DNA of 26,480 bases from Proteiniphilum sp. UBA5267. GTDB lineage: Bacteria > Bacteroidota > Bacteroidia > Bacteroidales > Dysgonomonadaceae. Location: positions 41,130-67,609 of the forward strand of contig DHTF01000029.1 of assembly GCA_002411515.1 (NCBI GenBank). The letters run 5' to 3'. Each line of letters starts with the position of its first letter. Within the stretch, counting starts at the first letter, position 1. A model generated the notes under the pieces. It was not told the origin of the DNA. It made no database searches and saw nothing but the letters and a program-made list of their open reading frames with translations. A program made the position numbers and the translations under genes. Below, piece after piece: positions 1 through 8,755 of the stretch.

Positions 1-768
1 GCGTGGAAACTCTCCATGCAATCGTACACGCTTCATCTGTTTTCTGTGGTGGAGTCTTTGGAAAAAACGGCGCAGTTGGGGTTAAAGTACATCGAAATCT
101 ATCCCGGCCAGAAAATGGGGGGTAACTTCGGTGATGCCCTCTTTGGATATCAACTTAGTGAGGATGATCAGAAAAAACTGAAAGCCATTGCTGCCTCAAA
201 AGGAATTACGATAGTTTCTTCGGGGGTATGGACTGCAAAAAGGGATGAATGGGAAAAGGTCTTCTCTTTTGCCAAAAACATGCAACAGGAATTTATCAGT
301 GCTGAACCGGCCAGGGATGACTGGGACCTGGTAGAAGAACTCGCCAAACGTTATCAGATAAAGGTGGCTGTTCACAATCATCCGAGTGCATCATCTTACT
401 GGAAGCCTGAGATCTTATTGGAATCGATTAAGGGTCGTTCCGAGTTAATCGGCTCATCGGCAGATGTGGGACATTACAAACGAATGGGATTGGATCCGTT
501 GGAATGCATTAGAAAACTTCAAGGGAAAATCATCTCCTTTCATTTCAAGGATATAGCGCCGGTAGGAAGCGAAGCTACTCTGGAAGATGTTGTCTGGGGT
601 ACCGGCGTTCTGCAGGTTGAAGAAATGCTGAAAGAACTCAAACGCCAGCATTTCAAGGGCTACTTCACCATTGAATATGAAGCAAATTGGGAAAACAATC
701 TGCCTGAAATAAAAGCATCAATCGATTATTTCAAGCAGATTGCGAATCAAATTTCCGACGCAAAATGA
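1..768 (+). CDS. Sugar phosphate isomerase/epimerase-like TIM barrel protein (5' end missing)
   Basis: This is a xylose-isomerase-like TIM barrel (AP endonuclease 2 superfamily). The frame is open from base 1 through the first in-frame ATG at 16, and that Met begins the first barrel strand (MQSYTLHLF), so the true start, probably with a signal peptide, lies upstream of the window. Counting from the ATG at 16, the residues that usually bind the metal are visible: E97 (SAEP), D150 with H153 (ADVGH), H176 (HFKD) and E220 (IEYE). H120 and H122 (VHNHP) also fit the active site. Such proteins isomerise or epimerise sugars or keto-sugars, but the substrate cannot be read from sequence. It is the only + strand gene at the left end and converges on the SGNH hydrolase gene with abutting stops. 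Family assignment is strong; specific function is unknown. Confidence 0.85.
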   Translation, partial: AWKLSMQSYTLHLFSVVESLEKTAQLGLKYIEIYPGQKMGGNFGDALFGYQLSEDDQKKLKAIAASKGITIVSSGVWTAKRDEWEKVFSFAKNMQQEFISAEPARDDWDLVEELAKRYQIKVAVHNHPSASSYWKPEILLESIKGRSELIGSSADVGHYKRMGLDPLECIRKLQGKIISFHFKDIAPVGSEATLEDVVWGTGVLQVEEMLKELKRQHFKGYFTIEYEANWENNLPEIKASIDYFKQIANQISDAK

Positions 769-1857
769 TCAGGGGTTGATCTCTTCAATCTTTTTGTAGA
801 GCTCTTCTGCCATTCGAACGAATCCAAGATCTGTAAGATGAATCCCGTCGACGGTTGTCTCGCCGTCGTGTCCGATCAGTTCTGTTGCCGCAAGATAGTG
901 GATGTTTGAATGTCCTGCTTTCTTCAATTTTTCATACTCTTCCCTTAGCGCTTTATTCTTTGCCTGCACGATTTCAAAGATGTTCCTGTCGTAGAAGGAG
1001 TGGGGGAAGATGATCGACTCCACAAAGAGTACAGGTATATCCTTGTTTTCTTTACGGAGTATCTCCACAAACCGGGCCGTCTTCTCCCTGATCTGTTCCA
1101 GATTGACATTGGGAATGAAATCGAGCACGTAGAGTCCTGCATCCGTGCGGGCACTCATGATTTGGGCAATCTCATAATCGAGTTGACCGTTGCCGCTGAA
1201 GCCCAGGTTGATTACTTCTCCGTTTATCATTCTACCCAATATATTGCTGTATGACATACCCGCACGCGTGGCACATCCGCCCTGCGTAATGCTCGTGCCA
1301 TAACATATCATCGGCTTCTTTCTGGAAGGAATATCCAGGACAGGGGGAGTGATCGTGGCCAGAGAATCCACACCGATGGAGATGGCTGTGACACCATCGT
1401 AGAGTGGCAGGTAAAGCATGTACTCTCTCTCGAGGGGAGTCATTCCGGAGATAATCACTTGCTCATTTTTTTTTGCCGTGGGACGTCCACTGTTGACAAA
1501 TTGCCATCGCCGGCCGTTCCAGGCATAGAGGTCAAGCCCCTTGATGCCGGTGTCGGTCATATGATTCATGCTTACATCTTCAAGCAGCTCCCATCTGGCA
1601 GAGATATGCGTGCTGTTGCTGCGAAAACGGAGAGCCAGGCCGGATGTGTTCTTTCCCAGGTGCCATACCGGAGGGCGGCTTACCTCTTTGAGAGATACCG
1701 GGAGGCGTTCGTAGCGTGTTTCGGTCTGTTCGGATGTTTTGCCGATTAGCGGGAAGAGGGTCCCGTCATACCAGCTAGTCTGTGCATAGGTGGAAATTGC
1801 TGTGCCGATCAGCAGCAGGATGACTGAGGTTAGTTGTTTGTAAGAGATATTCATCAT
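769..1857 (-). CDS. SGNH/GDSL hydrolase with N-terminal GxDLY domain
   Basis: Predicted secreted serine esterase of 362 residues. I prefer the ATG at 1857: an ATG at 1881 in the same frame would overlap the preceding FAD gene and push the signal peptide inward, while 1857 starts right at the hydrophobic leader (ends near TYAQ). The ATG at 1854 is equally possible. The N-terminal half is a beta-sandwich carrying the diagnostic GLDLY motif (about residues 107-111). The C-terminal half is the hydrolase: GTSITQGG with nucleophile S189, NLGFSGNG with oxyanion N223, and DGIHLTDLG giving D337 and H340. Proteins of this architecture are presumed carbohydrate or lipid acyl esterases. It is the last gene of the - strand block and starts about 11 bases after the FAD oxidoreductase stop, so it is probably cotranscribed. 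Substrate unknown. Confidence 0.88.
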   Translation of the reverse strand: MMNISYKQLTSVILLLIGTAISTYAQTSWYDGTLFPLIGKTSEQTETRYERLPVSLKEVSRPPVWHLGKNTSGLALRFRSNSTHISARWELLEDVSMNHMTDTGIKGLDLYAWNGRRWQFVNSGRPTAKKNEQVIISGMTPLEREYMLYLPLYDGVTAISIGVDSLATITPPVLDIPSRKKPMICYGTSITQGGCATRAGMSYSNILGRMINGEVINLGFSGNGQLDYEIAQIMSARTDAGLYVLDFIPNVNLEQIREKTARFVEILRKENKDIPVLFVESIIFPHSFYDRNIFEIVQAKNKALREEYEKLKKAGHSNIHYLAATELIGHDGETTVDGIHLTDLGFVRMAEELYKKIEEINP

Positions 1858-1868
1858 GTTATATTTTT

Positions 1869-3581
1869 TTATCGGGGCCATTTCGTTTCGATACCCTGTC
1901 GTTCGATTTCACGCTGGAAGTCCTGAAGCAGGGTCTTATCCTCGCGCACAGCCCGGAAAGGCACTTTCTTCCTGCCTGCAAAGGCAATCAGACATCCCAC
2001 AGCCTCGCCAATGCTCCATTCCACGGGGTGTAGCCTGTAACATCCGTTGGTGATATGGGTTGTTCCGATGTTTTTATTGGCCGGCAACAGGTTGTTCATG
2101 CGTTGTGGAAGCAGTGCTCCCAGTGGTATCTCAAAGGGTAGAGAGGGGAAATCGATGTAGTTGTTACCCCGTGAACTGGGATGCAGGTCGATATGGTAAT
2201 ATCCGACACCCACGCTGTCAAAGAAGTCTGCAGCTCGTTTGCCTGCTTCCTCTCCAGCGACCAATTTGCGGTTTTCGGCACCTACATGTTCTTCCAGTAC
2301 GGTAAATTCTGCCTTGATTCTTCTGGCTTCACGGATATAGGGATATTTTGCCATGCCATCTTCGGTACCCATTATATCACCCCGTAGTCTCAGCCCGCGC
2401 CATCCTATTCCACCATCCTCACGGGGCGCTTCTGTCTGCAGCCAGTAGAAGAGCGAATGGCTCAGCTGTTTGCCACGCTCGAAGGTATCCTGAAACTCTT
2501 TTTCCGGAACATCGATCAGGTTTCCAGGGAAGAAGTCGTTCTGTGGCCAGTTCACGATGGTGATGTCACCGGCGTAACTTTCTTTGGTGAACATCTTGCG
2601 GTCGATGATACGCCGGTAGTTCCAGAGGTTGAGCACATCGTCCAGTTCTTTTCCTGTGGGATCAAATCCCAGTCTCTTGGGTTTCAATGTGCGGGGGTCG
2701 GAGTAGGAGAGATCCAGCAGCCTACCAGACCATGCAGGAGTCATCTCCGGGATATAATTTTTCCAGAATGTGTAGTTTTTCGGCGGGTCCTGTACGTTGT
2801 CTATTCCAGGTTGATAATCCATGGCGAAGCATACCGTGAATGCCTGGTTGTTCATTGGATCCCCTTTCTCCGGAGCATGCAACTCACGCGTTTCACTTTT
2901 TGATTCGGTCCCTGTGGTGTACTCCGTGCCGGTAAGGGGAAGCAGGTCGCCACACTCGGTGGCATCCACGAAAGTACTTCCGGAGAGCATCACCCTGTCA
3001 CCCGTGCGCAGGTTCTGTACTTCCACTGCCCGTACATTGTCGCCCGACACCACCGCACTTGTAGCTTTGTGGTCGGTGAGCAAGAGCAGCTTGCCAGTAC
3101 TCATATAAGGTGCAAGCATGTCGCTCATCACAGCCACCGTGACTCTCGGTTCGTGGCAGAGACGGGAAACGCTACCGTTTCCAGGGTTCAGGTTGGGATC
3201 TTGTCGTGCTTTCTCAGTCAGGGGGTAATTGCGACGGTAATAGTCGCGTACCCTATTTCTGTACTCTCTGTAGGAGGGTGGTGCGCCATGTGTCTCGATC
3301 CAGGGATGTTCATCGGGGGGTACACCCTGTTGTGACACCTGGCCGCCAATCCAGTCGGTCTCTTCGGTCATGATTGCGCTCAGTCCGTTGCGGCAGCAGG
3401 CCAGTGCTGTCGCAACGCCCCCCATTCCTCCGCCGAGTATAATCACATCGGCGTTCATTTCACGGGATTGGTTGTTTTTTGTATGGTTGTTCTTGTTCGT
3501 GGTGGTGAAAGCAGAGCAACCTTTTATTGCAGCGCTACCTCCAAGAATTGAAGCGTATGTGATAAAACTTCTTCTGTCCAT
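1869..3581 (-). CDS. Exported FAD-dependent oxidoreductase (FAD_oxidored family)
   Basis: A 570-residue flavoprotein. I chose the ATG at 3581 because it opens a twin-arginine-like leader (MDRRSFITYASILGGS) ending in a lipobox-like AIKGC (Cys22). The longer frame, to 3659, would overlap the DUF5009 gene. The dinucleotide-binding motif GGGMGG is at residues 50-55, followed by E73/E74 at the end of the second strand, where the FAD ribose is usually bound. The C-terminal segment LLPANKNIGTTHITNG resembles the second FAD contact of this family. Relatives in Bacteroidota glycan loci are often annotated as xanthan lyase or hypothetical; the reaction is not established. A Tat-type leader suits a protein that folds with its cofactor before export. 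It may oxidise a sugar released by the neighbouring enzymes; this is inference. Confidence 0.87.
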   Translation of the reverse strand: MDRRSFITYASILGGSAAIKGCSAFTTTNKNNHTKNNQSREMNADVIILGGGMGGVATALACCRNGLSAIMTEETDWIGGQVSQQGVPPDEHPWIETHGAPPSYREYRNRVRDYYRRNYPLTEKARQDPNLNPGNGSVSRLCHEPRVTVAVMSDMLAPYMSTGKLLLLTDHKATSAVVSGDNVRAVEVQNLRTGDRVMLSGSTFVDATECGDLLPLTGTEYTTGTESKSETRELHAPEKGDPMNNQAFTVCFAMDYQPGIDNVQDPPKNYTFWKNYIPEMTPAWSGRLLDLSYSDPRTLKPKRLGFDPTGKELDDVLNLWNYRRIIDRKMFTKESYAGDITIVNWPQNDFFPGNLIDVPEKEFQDTFERGKQLSHSLFYWLQTEAPREDGGIGWRGLRLRGDIMGTEDGMAKYPYIREARRIKAEFTVLEEHVGAENRKLVAGEEAGKRAADFFDSVGVGYYHIDLHPSSRGNNYIDFPSLPFEIPLGALLPQRMNNLLPANKNIGTTHITNGCYRLHPVEWSIGEAVGCLIAFAGRKKVPFRAVREDKTLLQDFQREIERQGIETKWPR

Positions 3582-3610
3582 ATCAGTATGATTTATTTTG
3601 ATGTGAAAAA

Positions 3611-5023
3611 TTAGACCTTCATGAAAAACTTCTTTCTCGCAGCGATGGCACTGACCCACGCTACCAGGAGGGTGACCAGCACGGCCTGGATGGTCTGGAG
3701 CTCAGTTTGGCAACACGCATGCTGGAAGCAGCGAGTGATACCGGAGAGATGCAGCAGGGGAAGAATGAGATTGCTACCTGCAATGTATGCCAACATGGCA
3801 TTTTTGCCGGACCCGCTGAGCAGAAACATTCCTTTCCTGCAATTCAACTGATCAATGAGTATGATGAAGGCGTACAGTGCGAAGAGAGCCAACCCCGAAG
3901 TAAGCAGCAGGTAGCTGAGTGTGGCTGAATCTTTCTTGATGCCCCCGTTGAGTGGTTCGCTCAGATATCCTGCGATCAGTAAAGCAAGGGTCATGGGCAG
4001 TAGCGTCACGAAAACCTTTTTCCAGGGGTGTTCCCACCTTCTGAGTCCTATCAGGAAAAGAGCAATCAACACCAGCGTGAGTAGGAACGTGTGATTCATC
4101 TCCCGCTGATAGAGACCCACAACCGATGTCACTATCAGTGCGATTGAAGAGAACAGCAACAGCCAGCTGCCTCCTTTCTTGGTGGTAATGGTCCCGGTAA
4201 AAGAACCCGAGAGGACGGCATCGCGTACGACGATACCGGTATGGATACCTGGAATGATGACGAGCAGGTATTTGAGATAATTCCAGGAAAGGAGCCAGGG
4301 AAGAGGGGAGTATTGATAAATTTGTGCGATCCAGTTGTCGCCAGCACGGCCGGAGAGGAAAAAAGCAGCCATCAGTGCAAATGATACCCAGAGTGTCTGC
4401 TTGTACTTGCGTTGCAGCAGGTAGAGGAGGGATCCTGCCAGTGCGTTGTTGGCGAGTACCATGATGATGATGTCGAAACGTTGCAAACGGAAGGTGACCT
4501 TGTCGAAATAGTGCAACGTGCCGAAGAGTCCCACCAAAATGAGAATACCAGCTGTTGCCATCAGGGAACGGTGCCGGCTCCACCAACCGGAAGAGGGGGA
4601 AGCGAAAAGCAGTACCATCCCGGCCATGGCGAGGAGCGCCAGTGGCCATTGGGCACCTTCACCCGCATTCATGACCCAGGGACGTGCGTGTTGAGAGAGG
4701 ATGGCAAAGAGTGCGAGGCCTGTAAAACGGAAGATCAGGTCGCGTCCCATCTGCCAGTGTTTGATCCCTTTGTCGACTTTTCCTCCCAACGAGAAGGGAA
4801 TGGCGGCCCCCATGCAGAACAGGAAAAATGGAAAGACCAGGTCGACCCAGGTGATGCCGGGCAAATCGGCCTGGAATTGATGAAGGGGTGGTGGTACTTG
4901 GGCATGGTACATCCATCCCGGTAATGCACCACCGAAGGGAATGTTGGCGGAGAAGACCATCATCAGGATAGCCAGGCCACGCAAAGCGTCGAGTGCTTCA
5001 AAACGGTATTTTTTCTCTTTCAT
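3611..5023 (-). CDS. DUF5009 / NagX-like (HGSNAT-related) integral membrane protein
   Basis: A 470-residue polytopic membrane protein with hydrophobic segments throughout. The start is the ATG at 5023; the frame extends to 5041, but the only start codon there is TTG. The N-terminus reads RFEALDALRGLAIL, then GITWVDLVFPFFLFCMG (about residues 56-72), both hallmarks of the DUF5009/COG4299 family related to heparan-alpha-glucosaminide N-acetyltransferase. In Bacteroidota these genes sit in glycan loci and are thought to move or acetylate amino sugars at the inner membrane. In human HGSNAT a His about ten residues before the Asp of the DLVFP motif is catalytic. Here that position is occupied by Gln, with His at 40 and 48 nearby, so acetyltransferase activity is not assured. 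It follows the CE2 esterase gene by 22 bases. Confidence 0.85.
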   Translation of the reverse strand: MKEKKYRFEALDALRGLAILMMVFSANIPFGGALPGWMYHAQVPPPLHQFQADLPGITWVDLVFPFFLFCMGAAIPFSLGGKVDKGIKHWQMGRDLIFRFTGLALFAILSQHARPWVMNAGEGAQWPLALLAMAGMVLLFASPSSGWWSRHRSLMATAGILILVGLFGTLHYFDKVTFRLQRFDIIIMVLANNALAGSLLYLLQRKYKQTLWVSFALMAAFFLSGRAGDNWIAQIYQYSPLPWLLSWNYLKYLLVIIPGIHTGIVVRDAVLSGSFTGTITTKKGGSWLLLFSSIALIVTSVVGLYQREMNHTFLLTLVLIALFLIGLRRWEHPWKKVFVTLLPMTLALLIAGYLSEPLNGGIKKDSATLSYLLLTSGLALFALYAFIILIDQLNCRKGMFLLSGSGKNAMLAYIAGSNLILPLLHLSGITRCFQHACCQTELQTIQAVLVTLLVAWVSAIAARKKFFMKV

Positions 5024-5045
5024 GCTATTTTGTGCTTCCAAACTG

Positions 5046-6161
5046 TCATGGATAAATCTCGTCGGTACGGAAGTCCCATTTCATCACCGTGGCAAGGGGA
5101 CCCAGTAGCTGTGCCGCAATCTTCAGCTGCCCCCGGTATGAAGGATGCCAGTCGGAGCCAAGGTCATCCTCCTGGTTGAGCAAGTTATCGGGAAGACCTG
5201 CAAAATAAACGTGTTCATCCTTGAGTCGATTCTTGTAGTATTGTGTAAGTTCCTTCACGTAGGAGAAACAGGGCTCGTTAATCATCGGACCCACTACGCA
5301 AAAGATCGGCACATCGGCATGTGCGCTTCTTACCTTAGATATCAACTCCTTGTAGGCTTTCAGGAAGGAATCCCTGTCCGGGTGTGGAGAGGTGGAGAAA
5401 TCGTTCGTGCCCAGGTTGATTACGACACAGTCTGTTTTCCATTGATCAAAGTCCCACAATTGCGAGGGGTCATTGTCGAGTGTGCGATCGTAACGGCCAG
5501 GCATGGTTTCCTTTGGGTCTGACACAGGTTTCTCATCGCCATAATTTCGTACTACTCCTTTTCCGGAGTGAGCAATGAAATGGGCTTCGGCGTTGAAAGC
5601 CCTTGCCAGGATGGCGGCATAGCTCTTGTAGTTGTTTTCGGTTTCGGGCTTAAAACGTTCGTCCCGGTTGCTCCCCTCGGTACCGTAACCACAAGTGATG
5701 GAGTTGCCGATGAACTCGATCCGCCTGTCTGTTTTCCGGCTGGAGGGAAAAACTTCTCCTTTGTCGTCGAGGATGAATCCCATGAAGCGTGCCTTGCCCA
5801 TGTCGGCTTCGGTGCGCTTGGTCAGCAGCAGCTCGTGATATGCCGCATCGGCTGTCGGCCGGAAATAGAGTGTGGTGTCATGTGGAGCACTGAAGACCGA
5901 TACCAACTCGCCGTCCAAGAACAGGTTGAAGTAGTCTCTCTCTCCTCCCTCGATTCTCAGTCCGATCTGTTGACTTTTGAAACGGCATCCGATGGATACT
6001 CCCGGCCAGTCGAAAAGAACCGCATGGGGGTTGCTTTTGTCCACACGGCCCATGTAATTGATCGCCGGATGGGTGGGAGGAATCAGGTTTTGAGCGTGGC
6101 CGTTGCCGAAAGACAACAGAAGTGCCAGGAGCAACCATGATTGTATCGTTTTCTTTTTCAT
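5046..6161 (-). CDS. CE2-type SGNH acetyl esterase
   Basis: Predicted secreted carbohydrate esterase of 371 residues, with a signal peptide to about residue 23 (FGNGHAQ). The order is an N-terminal jelly-roll domain (about 30-140) and then an SGNH hydrolase domain, the layout of carbohydrate esterase family 2. Catalytic blocks are clear: IGNSITCGYG with nucleophile S154, HSGKG with G200, GTND with N253, and SDWHP with D337 and H339. Family members remove O-acetyl groups from plant or other polysaccharides. It is a different subclass from the GxDLY-type SGNH gene at the end of the block, so the locus has two distinct esterases. It starts 6 bases after the MFS gene stop and ends just ahead of the DUF5009 gene, which supports one operon. 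Deacetylation of the imported glycan is a fair inference. Confidence 0.88.
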   Translation of the reverse strand: MKKKTIQSWLLLALLLSFGNGHAQNLIPPTHPAINYMGRVDKSNPHAVLFDWPGVSIGCRFKSQQIGLRIEGGERDYFNLFLDGELVSVFSAPHDTTLYFRPTADAAYHELLLTKRTEADMGKARFMGFILDDKGEVFPSSRKTDRRIEFIGNSITCGYGTEGSNRDERFKPETENNYKSYAAILARAFNAEAHFIAHSGKGVVRNYGDEKPVSDPKETMPGRYDRTLDNDPSQLWDFDQWKTDCVVINLGTNDFSTSPHPDRDSFLKAYKELISKVRSAHADVPIFCVVGPMINEPCFSYVKELTQYYKNRLKDEHVYFAGLPDNLLNQEDDLGSDWHPSYRGQLKIAAQLLGPLATVMKWDFRTDEIYP

Positions 6162-6167
6162 GGGTTC

Positions 6168-7571
6168 TTATCTCTTTTTTAACCAGAAGCGTTCAATCTC
6201 TTCAAGTGATTTTCCTGCAGTCTCCGGCATCATCTTCCAGACGATCAGCATGTAAGGAATACACATGAGAGCAAAGAGGAAGAAAGTTCCTGCAGGTGTA
6301 GCGTTCTCCAGCAGCCAGGGGGTAAGTTGTCCGATCAGGTAGGTGCCAATCCAAAGCGAGAGTCCTGCGATGGACATGGCCAGTCCACGAATCTTTGTGG
6401 GATACATTTCGGAGAGGAATACAAAGATAACGGCACTGATGGAGCCGGCGGTGAAGAAGATGTATGCCAGAAAGCAGCCTAGCAGGAAGAGGCTGGTCAT
6501 CCCCCAGGCCTCTCCCTTGAGAAAGTAGAGCCCGATTAGGATGAGGGAGAGAATCATGCCGGTTACGCCGATGTATACCAGCTTCTTGCGTCCCACCTTG
6601 TCGATAATGAGCAGCGCCAGCACCGTGGTACCCATGTTCACCACACCAATGAGGGACTGGTAGAAGAGAGAATCATCGCTGGATAGACCACTGGTTTCAA
6701 AGATGGAAGGACCATAGTAGAGGACGGCGTTCACTCCCATGAATTGTCCCAGGATAGCGATGGCGGATCCGATCAGTACGGCACGGAAGATGCCGGGCGA
6801 GAACAGCAGCTTGCGGTCAGATTTTCCTTCCGAATTGAGCATTGCCCGCGTATCGTTGATCTGGCTCTCCACCACTGTGCTATCTCCGTAAATCTTCGAA
6901 AAGATAAGGGCCGCATGCTCTTCCCTTCTTTTGACAATGAGCCAGCGTGGACTTTCGGGAATGAAGAAAATTATGAGGAAGAAAAGTAGTGCGGGCAATG
7001 TCTCTGCACCCAGCATGCCTCTCCATATCTCCGTCCCAAAGATCTTCGTCAGCAAGGGGTTGGATGAGATAAAGCCAGCAGACTGTTCCAGCAGATAGTA
7101 GTTCATCAGGTAGGCACCTAGGAAGCCGACGGTGACTGCCAGCTGATAGAGGGATACCATCCGTCCACGGTGGGAGGCTGGTGATACCTCAGAGATGTAA
7201 AGAGGGCAGACGATGGAAACGATGCCAATGCCGATACCACCGACGATGCGAAAGATGACCAGCTGATCGAGGTTGGCCGAAATGGCACAGCCCGCAGCAG
7301 ATACCGTAAAGAGAATGGCTGAGAGGATCATGGTCCATTTCCTTCCAAAGCGGTCGCTCAGCGCTCCGGCGAAGATCACCCCGGAGATGGAACCTACCAG
7401 GGCACATCCCACGTACCAACCGCTTTGGAGGGTGGTGAGCTGGAACTGTGAAGACACTTGTGAGACGGTGCCTGAGATGACCGCCGTGTCGTAGCCGAAA
7501 AGAAAACCTCCCAGGGCGGCTACAACTGACAGGAAAGAGACGTAGAGGATGTTGTTTTTTTTCTGCATCAT
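6168..7571 (-). CDS. MFS sugar porter (XylE-like sugar:H+ symporter family)
   Basis: A 467-residue inner-membrane transporter with the pattern of twelve hydrophobic helices. Sugar porter signatures are present: GFLFGYDTAVISG (about 22-34), DRFGRK (73-78), PESPRW (205-210) and PETAGKSLEEIERFW near the C-terminus. Substrate-site residues known from XylE can be followed: Gln143 in LYQLAVTVG and Gln276/N281 in GQFMGVN. XylE has two adjacent Gln at the latter site; here the first is Gly, so sugar preference may differ from D-xylose. It most likely takes up the monosaccharide released in the periplasm by the other products. Two ATGs, at 7571 and 7568, are equivalent starts. It starts 9 bases after the DUF4434 gene stop. 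Confidence 0.92.
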   Translation of the reverse strand: MMQKKNNILYVSFLSVVAALGGFLFGYDTAVISGTVSQVSSQFQLTTLQSGWYVGCALVGSISGVIFAGALSDRFGRKWTMILSAILFTVSAAGCAISANLDQLVIFRIVGGIGIGIVSIVCPLYISEVSPASHRGRMVSLYQLAVTVGFLGAYLMNYYLLEQSAGFISSNPLLTKIFGTEIWRGMLGAETLPALLFFLIIFFIPESPRWLIVKRREEHAALIFSKIYGDSTVVESQINDTRAMLNSEGKSDRKLLFSPGIFRAVLIGSAIAILGQFMGVNAVLYYGPSIFETSGLSSDDSLFYQSLIGVVNMGTTVLALLIIDKVGRKKLVYIGVTGMILSLILIGLYFLKGEAWGMTSLFLLGCFLAYIFFTAGSISAVIFVFLSEMYPTKIRGLAMSIAGLSLWIGTYLIGQLTPWLLENATPAGTFFLFALMCIPYMLIVWKMMPETAGKSLEEIERFWLKKR

Positions 7572-7580
7572 ACTGCTTGC

Positions 7581-8702
7581 TTAAAGGTTGAAATATTCCC
7601 TGTATCGGTTGTAGAGATGCCCAGCCTGAATATAGGCCGACTGGGGACTCATAAAGTGAGAGAACTCGAAGGTGATCGCCTTGACGTAGTTGGCCCGCTT
7701 GGCAGCCTCCAGCTTAAGGCGTAGCTTATCGAACTTGATGGGGAGGAACTTGATTGGCATGTCCCGGTCAAATGTCTCGGCATTGGTCCAGCATTCCATG
7801 CCATAGCGGTCTGCCAGCTTCTTATTCACTTCGAAGAAGGCATCCAGTTCGTTGTAGTCGATGTGTCCATCCTGGAAGGCGACGGCATCTACCACCTCGT
7901 GGATGCCGGCAAAGATTTCGTCCCATTCCTTCTCGTGCTGCTGTACCGATACCGCCTCCTCTTTCGAGAGAGTGGAACCGCTTGCTGCGACAGCTTTCTT
8001 GCCGTCGATCCAGGGAGAGATAAAAGTGGGAAGACCTCCTGATACATCTTTGCATTGCTTACCCATGGCATGAAAGGCTCCGATAGCACCTTTGGTGGCA
8101 CGACTGATCTCACCGCTGACATACCATCCGCCGAAGCTTTTGTACTTTTCACCGTAGTTTTTCCACACCTCATCGATCACATACCGGTTGTCCTCGATCT
8201 CATGGCTCATATCACCTGTAGCCCAATAGTGACCGGAATCGTACAGACCAAAATAAAACTTCATGCCATGCTTCTCGGCCAGACGTAAGAAGAGATCTAC
8301 CAGATCCACAGAAGGCATGTAGCAGCCCTTGTCCAGCAGATATTTTGAAGGATAGGTGATAAATTTCTTGTAACCCGACCGGATCATGATTACCGTATCG
8401 ATGCCGATAGCTTTCATGTATTGAAAATCAAGATCCCATTCTGCTTCTCCCCAGTTTTGGTGGGGAATGTCATGAGAGATCTCATCGAGGAAGGCCCCGG
8501 TGATCTGCAGACCGTTATTTTTGGGTACGATCAGCGTGCTCTTTAGTGACTCATCTTTCCGCACTGAGCCCGGTGAGTTGGTGGTAGCACCCTGACGGTT
8601 GTTGCCAGTACAGGCAGCCAAACTAGATGTGACGGCAATAGATGCGCCCGCGAGTGCTGTTTTTTTGATAAAATCGCGACGGTTGTTCTTTTCTGTATGC
8701 AT
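7581..8702 (-). CDS. DUF4434 glycosidase-like TIM barrel lipoprotein (paralogue A)
   Basis: A 373-residue exported protein. The leader NRRDFIKKTALAG is twin-arginine-like and ends in a lipobox, SLAAC (Cys31). The rest looks like a TIM barrel of the DUF4434 family: LDEISHDIPHQNWGEAEWD near the N-terminus, GGWYVSGEIS with E198, FQDG near 277, CWTNAETFDRD with E309, and ITFEFSHFMSP with E346. By analogy with clan GH-A, E198 and E309 or E346 are candidate catalytic acids; this is inference. Long stretches match the second DUF4434 protein at 21390-22478, so they are paralogues. No biochemical activity is established that I know of. It lies between the phosphoesterase gene (53 bp upstream) and the MFS porter gene (9 bp downstream). 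The 53-bp gap is A-rich on the coding strand and shows no clear terminator. Confidence 0.85.
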   Translation of the reverse strand: MHTEKNNRRDFIKKTALAGASIAVTSSLAACTGNNRQGATTNSPGSVRKDESLKSTLIVPKNNGLQITGAFLDEISHDIPHQNWGEAEWDLDFQYMKAIGIDTVIMIRSGYKKFITYPSKYLLDKGCYMPSVDLVDLFLRLAEKHGMKFYFGLYDSGHYWATGDMSHEIEDNRYVIDEVWKNYGEKYKSFGGWYVSGEISRATKGAIGAFHAMGKQCKDVSGGLPTFISPWIDGKKAVAASGSTLSKEEAVSVQQHEKEWDEIFAGIHEVVDAVAFQDGHIDYNELDAFFEVNKKLADRYGMECWTNAETFDRDMPIKFLPIKFDKLRLKLEAAKRANYVKAITFEFSHFMSPQSAYIQAGHLYNRYREYFNL

Positions 8703-8755
8703 TTCGGTCGATGTTATGATATTTTTTTTGTTGTACTACCTTTTTTTTAATAAAC

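Noticed and set aside
3852..4649. 265-residue open frame on the - strand inside the DUF5009 gene
   Set aside because: It is out of frame with a convincing membrane protein, rich in Arg/His/Pro, and shows no domain motif; a shadow frame.
4412..4924. 170-residue + strand frame opposite the DUF5009 gene
   Set aside because: Low-complexity composition (Glu, Gly, His), no recognisable domain, antisense to a well-supported gene.
5568..6140. 190-residue + strand frame opposite the CE2 esterase gene
   Set aside because: Antisense to a gene with a full catalytic set; no motif or ribosome-binding site.
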